From Leucaena leucocephala (Eukaryota > Streptophyta > Magnoliopsida > Fabales > Fabaceae), in the NCBI GenBank assembly GCA_037074615.1, contig CM073551.1, forward strand, positions 21,637,750-21,701,749: a DNA stretch of 64,000 nucleotides, read 5' to 3'. Position numbers and translations under genes: made by a program. The notes beneath the pieces were generated by a model. It was not told where the DNA came from. It did not search any database and saw only the letters and a list, made by a program, of their open reading frames with translations. Below, piece by piece: positions 60,321 to 64,000 of this stretch (position 1 is the first letter of the stretch; each line of letters begins with the position of its first letter).

Positions 60321-60851
60321 GCTTATTTTATTATATCAGTCCCCAACCACACGGTGCCGTTTCGTGTTATGACGAGCAATCATGTCATGTGGCCAACTCC
60401 GTTCTGCATTATTCTCACTTCTCATCATGTCCTCTTCGTTTATAGCTTATCATTTGGTCTCTTCCATTATCTATCAGTTACAGACAAAAGGGGCAATTCT
60501 GTCTTATGATTAATTTTTTTTTATACGGCTATCTTTTTTAGTTATATTTTAAATATTATCATATTTAATTAAGAATAATTTTGTAAAGACGTTTTTTTTG
60601 AAGCTACAACTTTCTTATACTGTAACTTAAACTTGTAAACTTAGGGTTCTAAATTATTTTTCCCTAAAATAAAAATGCTGCCCTAAGTGCTGATGACACT
60701 AACGTTTAGGATCACAATTATCTTAATAGATAAAGCATAACAAGATATTATTATCATGGATCCCTGACGCTAATGGCACGTGCTTAATTATTCCTTTTAT
60801 TTTAATCTCACTCTCTTCTAAGTAATTAATTCCAAGTCACTAAAAATGTTA

Positions 60852-60853
<2 letters not shown>

Positions 60854-60882
<29 letters not shown>
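60854..60882. repeat. (AT)n microsatellite
   Basis: About 14-15 uninterrupted AT units. Confidence 0.8.
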
Positions 60883-60886
<4 letters not shown>

Positions 60887-61605
60887 CTTATTAACAAAAT
60901 TAGTAACAAACAGTACATGTGTATGTAGCATTGAACATATAAAGAAGATTCATCCACAAGACTCTTGAGGATTTTTTGTTCATCCATTTTATGACATTTT
61001 ACTGATGATTGAGACATGTAACTATAAATACAAGACTACAAATGCCGACGCGAGATTCAAATAATTAAACACAAGTCGCTTTTCAAGTAATAATATCCAA
61101 AATTTTAAAGTAAATCACATTATTTATATGATTTATACAATGTGTTATGTTCTTCCTACGGTACTCTTTAACAGCTAAATAATTAGTTCATAAAAATTAA
61201 TTAAATTAATTATTTATAATAAATATTAGTTAATTATTTTAAAATATTTTTTTAATAATATGTATTGAAATTATCATTTGATAGGAACTATCTACCTTAA
61301 TAGTTAATATATACAATTAATAAAAATATTTTAAGTAATAATTATAAATTTCAAAAATAAAATGAATTGAAAAAATATATATAAAATGTAAAGGAGTATT
61401 TTATATTATTAGTTAATCCTAAGTAAATAAATTAATTATTAAAATATCTACCTATATCACTCTTCTATTGGCCCTTCGTTTGGGCTGCTATCAATGAAAA
61501 CATTATTATAACAGAAACAAATTTTTGACTAGCTGTTAGAGTTAGAAAGCTCATTCTTATGGCTCCTATTTCAGGTCACTTTTCATACTCATTGTCAATT
61601 TCCTA

Positions 61606-62050
61606 TTACCGATAAGAGTTTTAAAAAAATGGTTATAAAAAAATAACTTTTATTTTTTTTTAAATAGCTTAGGTAAAAAAATAGTTCTAAATAAATAAAT
61701 ATTTAGATAGTTATTATTAGAAAAAATTTTATAATTAAAAAATTATGAGAAATTTTATTAAACATACGAGAGAAGAGAGGAAAGGGGATAGAGATGAGAG
61801 AAGAGATAGGAGAGATGAGAAATAGTGTAAGAAAAAATAAGGGTAAAATAGTAATTAGATAGTTCATAAGCTCTTTTACTATTCCAGAAACTAATCTCAG
61901 TAACTTATCTAAAATTTTAATTTTAAACTATAATTTAATCCAAAAATATTTTTAGACAGACATAACTGTTTATTTTAAAAAAAAATTAAACTAAAATTTG
62001 ATAAAAAACTTTTTAAAATTTTAGTTTTCTTTCTTTCTAAACACACACCA
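61606..62050 (+). repeat. Repeat family A, copy 6
   Basis: Forward copy: word aaatatttagatagttattat, GAGA tract (about 61770-61830), then gtaattagatagttcataag, ending with tttctaaacacacacca. Confidence 0.55.
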
Positions 62051-62585
62051 TAATAAAAGTAAAGAGAAAACAAACATAGAACCTAGACCGCAGAAATAAG
62101 ATAAGGTGGATTGAATTGAATCAAAAAGGAGAAGTGAAAATCCACCAACATTGCGATCTTTGTGGAATTGACCACTAAGATCGAGGAGACTATAGAGATC
62201 ATTTCACGTAAAGATATGCAATTATATTATAGATATATGCACGCATACACGTATTATAGACCAATACACTTATTCATCATACACGAGTTGTCCACTTTAC
62301 CAAATAATTAGTAAGGACCTTCAATTCTTTTTTATTGCAAGAGGGGTCCCTATTCATCTGTATAAATCATGCTATCACACCCCACCAATTGCTCTTTCAT
62401 CTGCTTTTGTGCTTTTCTTTTCATTCACTTATTGTTTCCACTTTTCTCGCCTTCTGATGATGACGCCCTTCGGAGTTTGGATTATCCTAGGATTATAAGC
62501 TCTCAGTTCAGATTTTATGTAGTAACATCAAGATCAATTCTTGGATAATGCAGGGATGGTTATTTGATACTTTCTTAGGTAGATG

Positions 62586-62865
62586 TGTTGATTCCATGAA
62601 AATAAAGAACAGGACTTTGCATCTTTCTCCTCTCTCTCTCAGGACTATAACATTATTTGATCGTGAAAGAGCATATGTTCATTACAACAATTCACAATGA
62701 ATTGATCCCAAAACTCTTGGAACTAAGAAACTCAAGTTACCCTCTCAGAGGATTAATATCCATTCACACCTAAAGCACATTCTAAGGCTAGAATTTTAGG
62801 GTAACCTAATTAGATGATTAATCCAACAAACTAATTAATCACCTTACAAATTCATCCTTCTAACA
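62586..62865 (-). mobile_element. Copia-type LTR fragment or solo LTR
   Basis: About 280 bp. On the minus strand it starts TGTTAGAAGGATGAATTTG, like the LTR at 36072 (TGTTAGAAGGTTGAATTAG), and shares gaattagt..ggtgatta and gggtaacttg words. No internal region beside it and no matching 5-bp target duplication was found, so it may be truncated. Confidence 0.5.
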
Positions 62866-63795
62866 TCTCTCTTTGCACTATAGCATTATTGCTAAGGATT
62901 CATCTTAAAAGAATTGGGGTGAAGTAGAAAATGAGAAACTTGGTTTATATACATCATTTTAAGTTTTAAATGAATCAATCTCACATCTTTTTCTTTTCTG
63001 TGGAAATGATATTAGAAGACGTGTCTTATAACTTATTCTTATCTCAAATAGCGTCGGCATCGATCACCAGAGATTCATAGGGACATGTGTGGTTTTAATT
63101 CAAAGTGTCTAGTCTCAAGTAATAAATTAGTGTTGGGTGTCTATTCATTTAAAACAGAAGAATCTCATGACATTCGGATTCAATCTTTTGGACGCACCTA
63201 TCCACACTTCCCAATATGAGGACGAGATTGGGATGAAAAACAAAACAGATTTGTTGTCCTTCTTATTGTTGCTTACTGAATCAGATCCTTATTTCTTCTC
63301 AGGAATACCATTTACAATTACAATATGCCTATGTGGGGACAAATACTGTGCTCTCTTATTGCACAATATTTTAGATACATAAGTTAAAAGAAATGTGTGT
63401 TTTTGTGTTGCAATAACACGTCGTTTGTGATGTAAACTGACATTTCCGGGTTAAAAGTATTTTTTTCTAAACACAGATATCCTCCTATGATAGATAATTA
63501 TGTTCGAAATACTATTAGGCACCAAATGTTGGCATCTCATTTAGTAAAAATTTAAACATTAATTCACCACGTTATAAAGGACTGGCCCCTTCCATCATAC
63601 CCACCCATGTTGGTTTCGGGACTAGAAGTTAAGCCCATAATTTCTTCAAAAAAAAGGAGAGAAGTTAAGCCCATAAGTTTGACCCAAAAGATTTAAGCCC
63701 ATAAGGCCCATATTGCAGGCCTGAATGGGCTGAATGACTGACCTAGTCCAATTATAAAAAGCTCGTTCACATTTAGGACTAATTTATGCTTCGTA
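62866..63795. other. Unassigned intergenic sequence
   Basis: No gene recognised; the 81-codon frame at 63137-63382 has no family resemblance. Confidence 0.4.
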
Positions 63796-64000
63796 GTGTG
63801 TATTTGGATAAGATTTTAAAAAAAAGCTTATGAAAAAAATGGACTTTTGGACAGCTTATAGAAAAATGGCTTTTTTAGAGAAGAGCTTATGGAAAAAAAA
63901 TGGTTTTGAATAAATGAGTGTTTGGATAGTTGTTACAAAAGGGGTTTTGTAATTGGAAAATTACTAAAAAGGGTATGTATGAGAGATGAGAGATGAGAGA
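63796..64000 (+). repeat. Repeat family A, copy 7 (cut by window end)
   Basis: Starts gtgtgtatttggataagatt and runs through gagaagagcttatgg and tgagtgtttggatagttgtt into the purine tract at the window edge. Among the least decayed copies. Confidence 0.6.

Larger units (their letters stand above)
58817..62585. other. 3' flank of IPCS and gene-free repeat DNA
   Basis: The probable 3' UTR of IPCS extends to about 59030 (aataataaatg near 59022). Beyond it I see family A repeats (about 59943-60290 and 61606-62050), dinucleotide microsatellites at 60288-60307 and 60854-60882, and a Stowaway-like relic (about 61110-61430). No gene supported. Confidence 0.5.

Overview
This window is nuclear DNA from a flowering plant, most likely a eudicot. 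It is strongly AT-rich between genes. Genes have short exons with GT-AG introns. Two gene families are plant-typical (tau-class glutathione transferases and inositol phosphorylceramide synthase), and the intergenic DNA is full of small plant transposons. I cannot name the species. There is no sign of prokaryotic, organellar or viral replicon DNA.

Layout. (1) 1-12 kb: a tau GST cluster with two minus-strand genes in a roughly 5-kb tandem duplication and a third plus-strand copy that is a deletion pseudogene. All three carry an as-1/ocs-like bZIP (TGA factor) element upstream, the known signature of stress- and hormone-inducible GSTs. (2) 13.6-15.6 kb: the 5' end of a hAT-like element abutting a four-exon universal stress protein gene that has two in-frame stop codons in exon 1. 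(3) 15.7-28.8 kb: no gene recognised; MITEs, a decayed LINE RNase H domain, foldback repeats and simple sequence. (4) 28.8-30.5 kb: a five-exon gene for a 406-aa plant protein of unknown function. (5) 33.3-36.4 kb: a rearranged Ty1/copia relic whose gag-protease-integrase frame is open but lacks reverse transcriptase, with LTR sequences in opposite orientation at its two sides. (6) 37.2-45 kb: the densest region, with a 99-codon orphan ORF, RRP42 (exosome ring subunit), a COPT-type copper transporter and a plastid-predicted UVR + SnoaL/NTF2-like protein. (7) 45-54 kb: repeats only. (8) 54.1-58.8 kb: a 12-exon inositol phosphorylceramide synthase gene whose fifth intron holds a complete, apparently young TRIM retrotransposon with identical-looking LTRs and a perfect 5-bp target duplication. 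(9) 59-64 kb: repeats and an LTR fragment.

The genes do not form a pathway or operon; they are ordinary neighbours on a plant chromosome. Most of the interest lies in GST cluster evolution with its shared regulatory element, the damaged USP gene, the COPT protein lacking the usual N-terminal methionine motif and preceded by an overlapping upstream ORF, and several mobile elements whose boundaries can be read to the base. Exon boundaries were inferred by eye from splice signals, frame continuity and family conservation; none is confirmed by transcripts. I found no evidence for a wholly new biological system.
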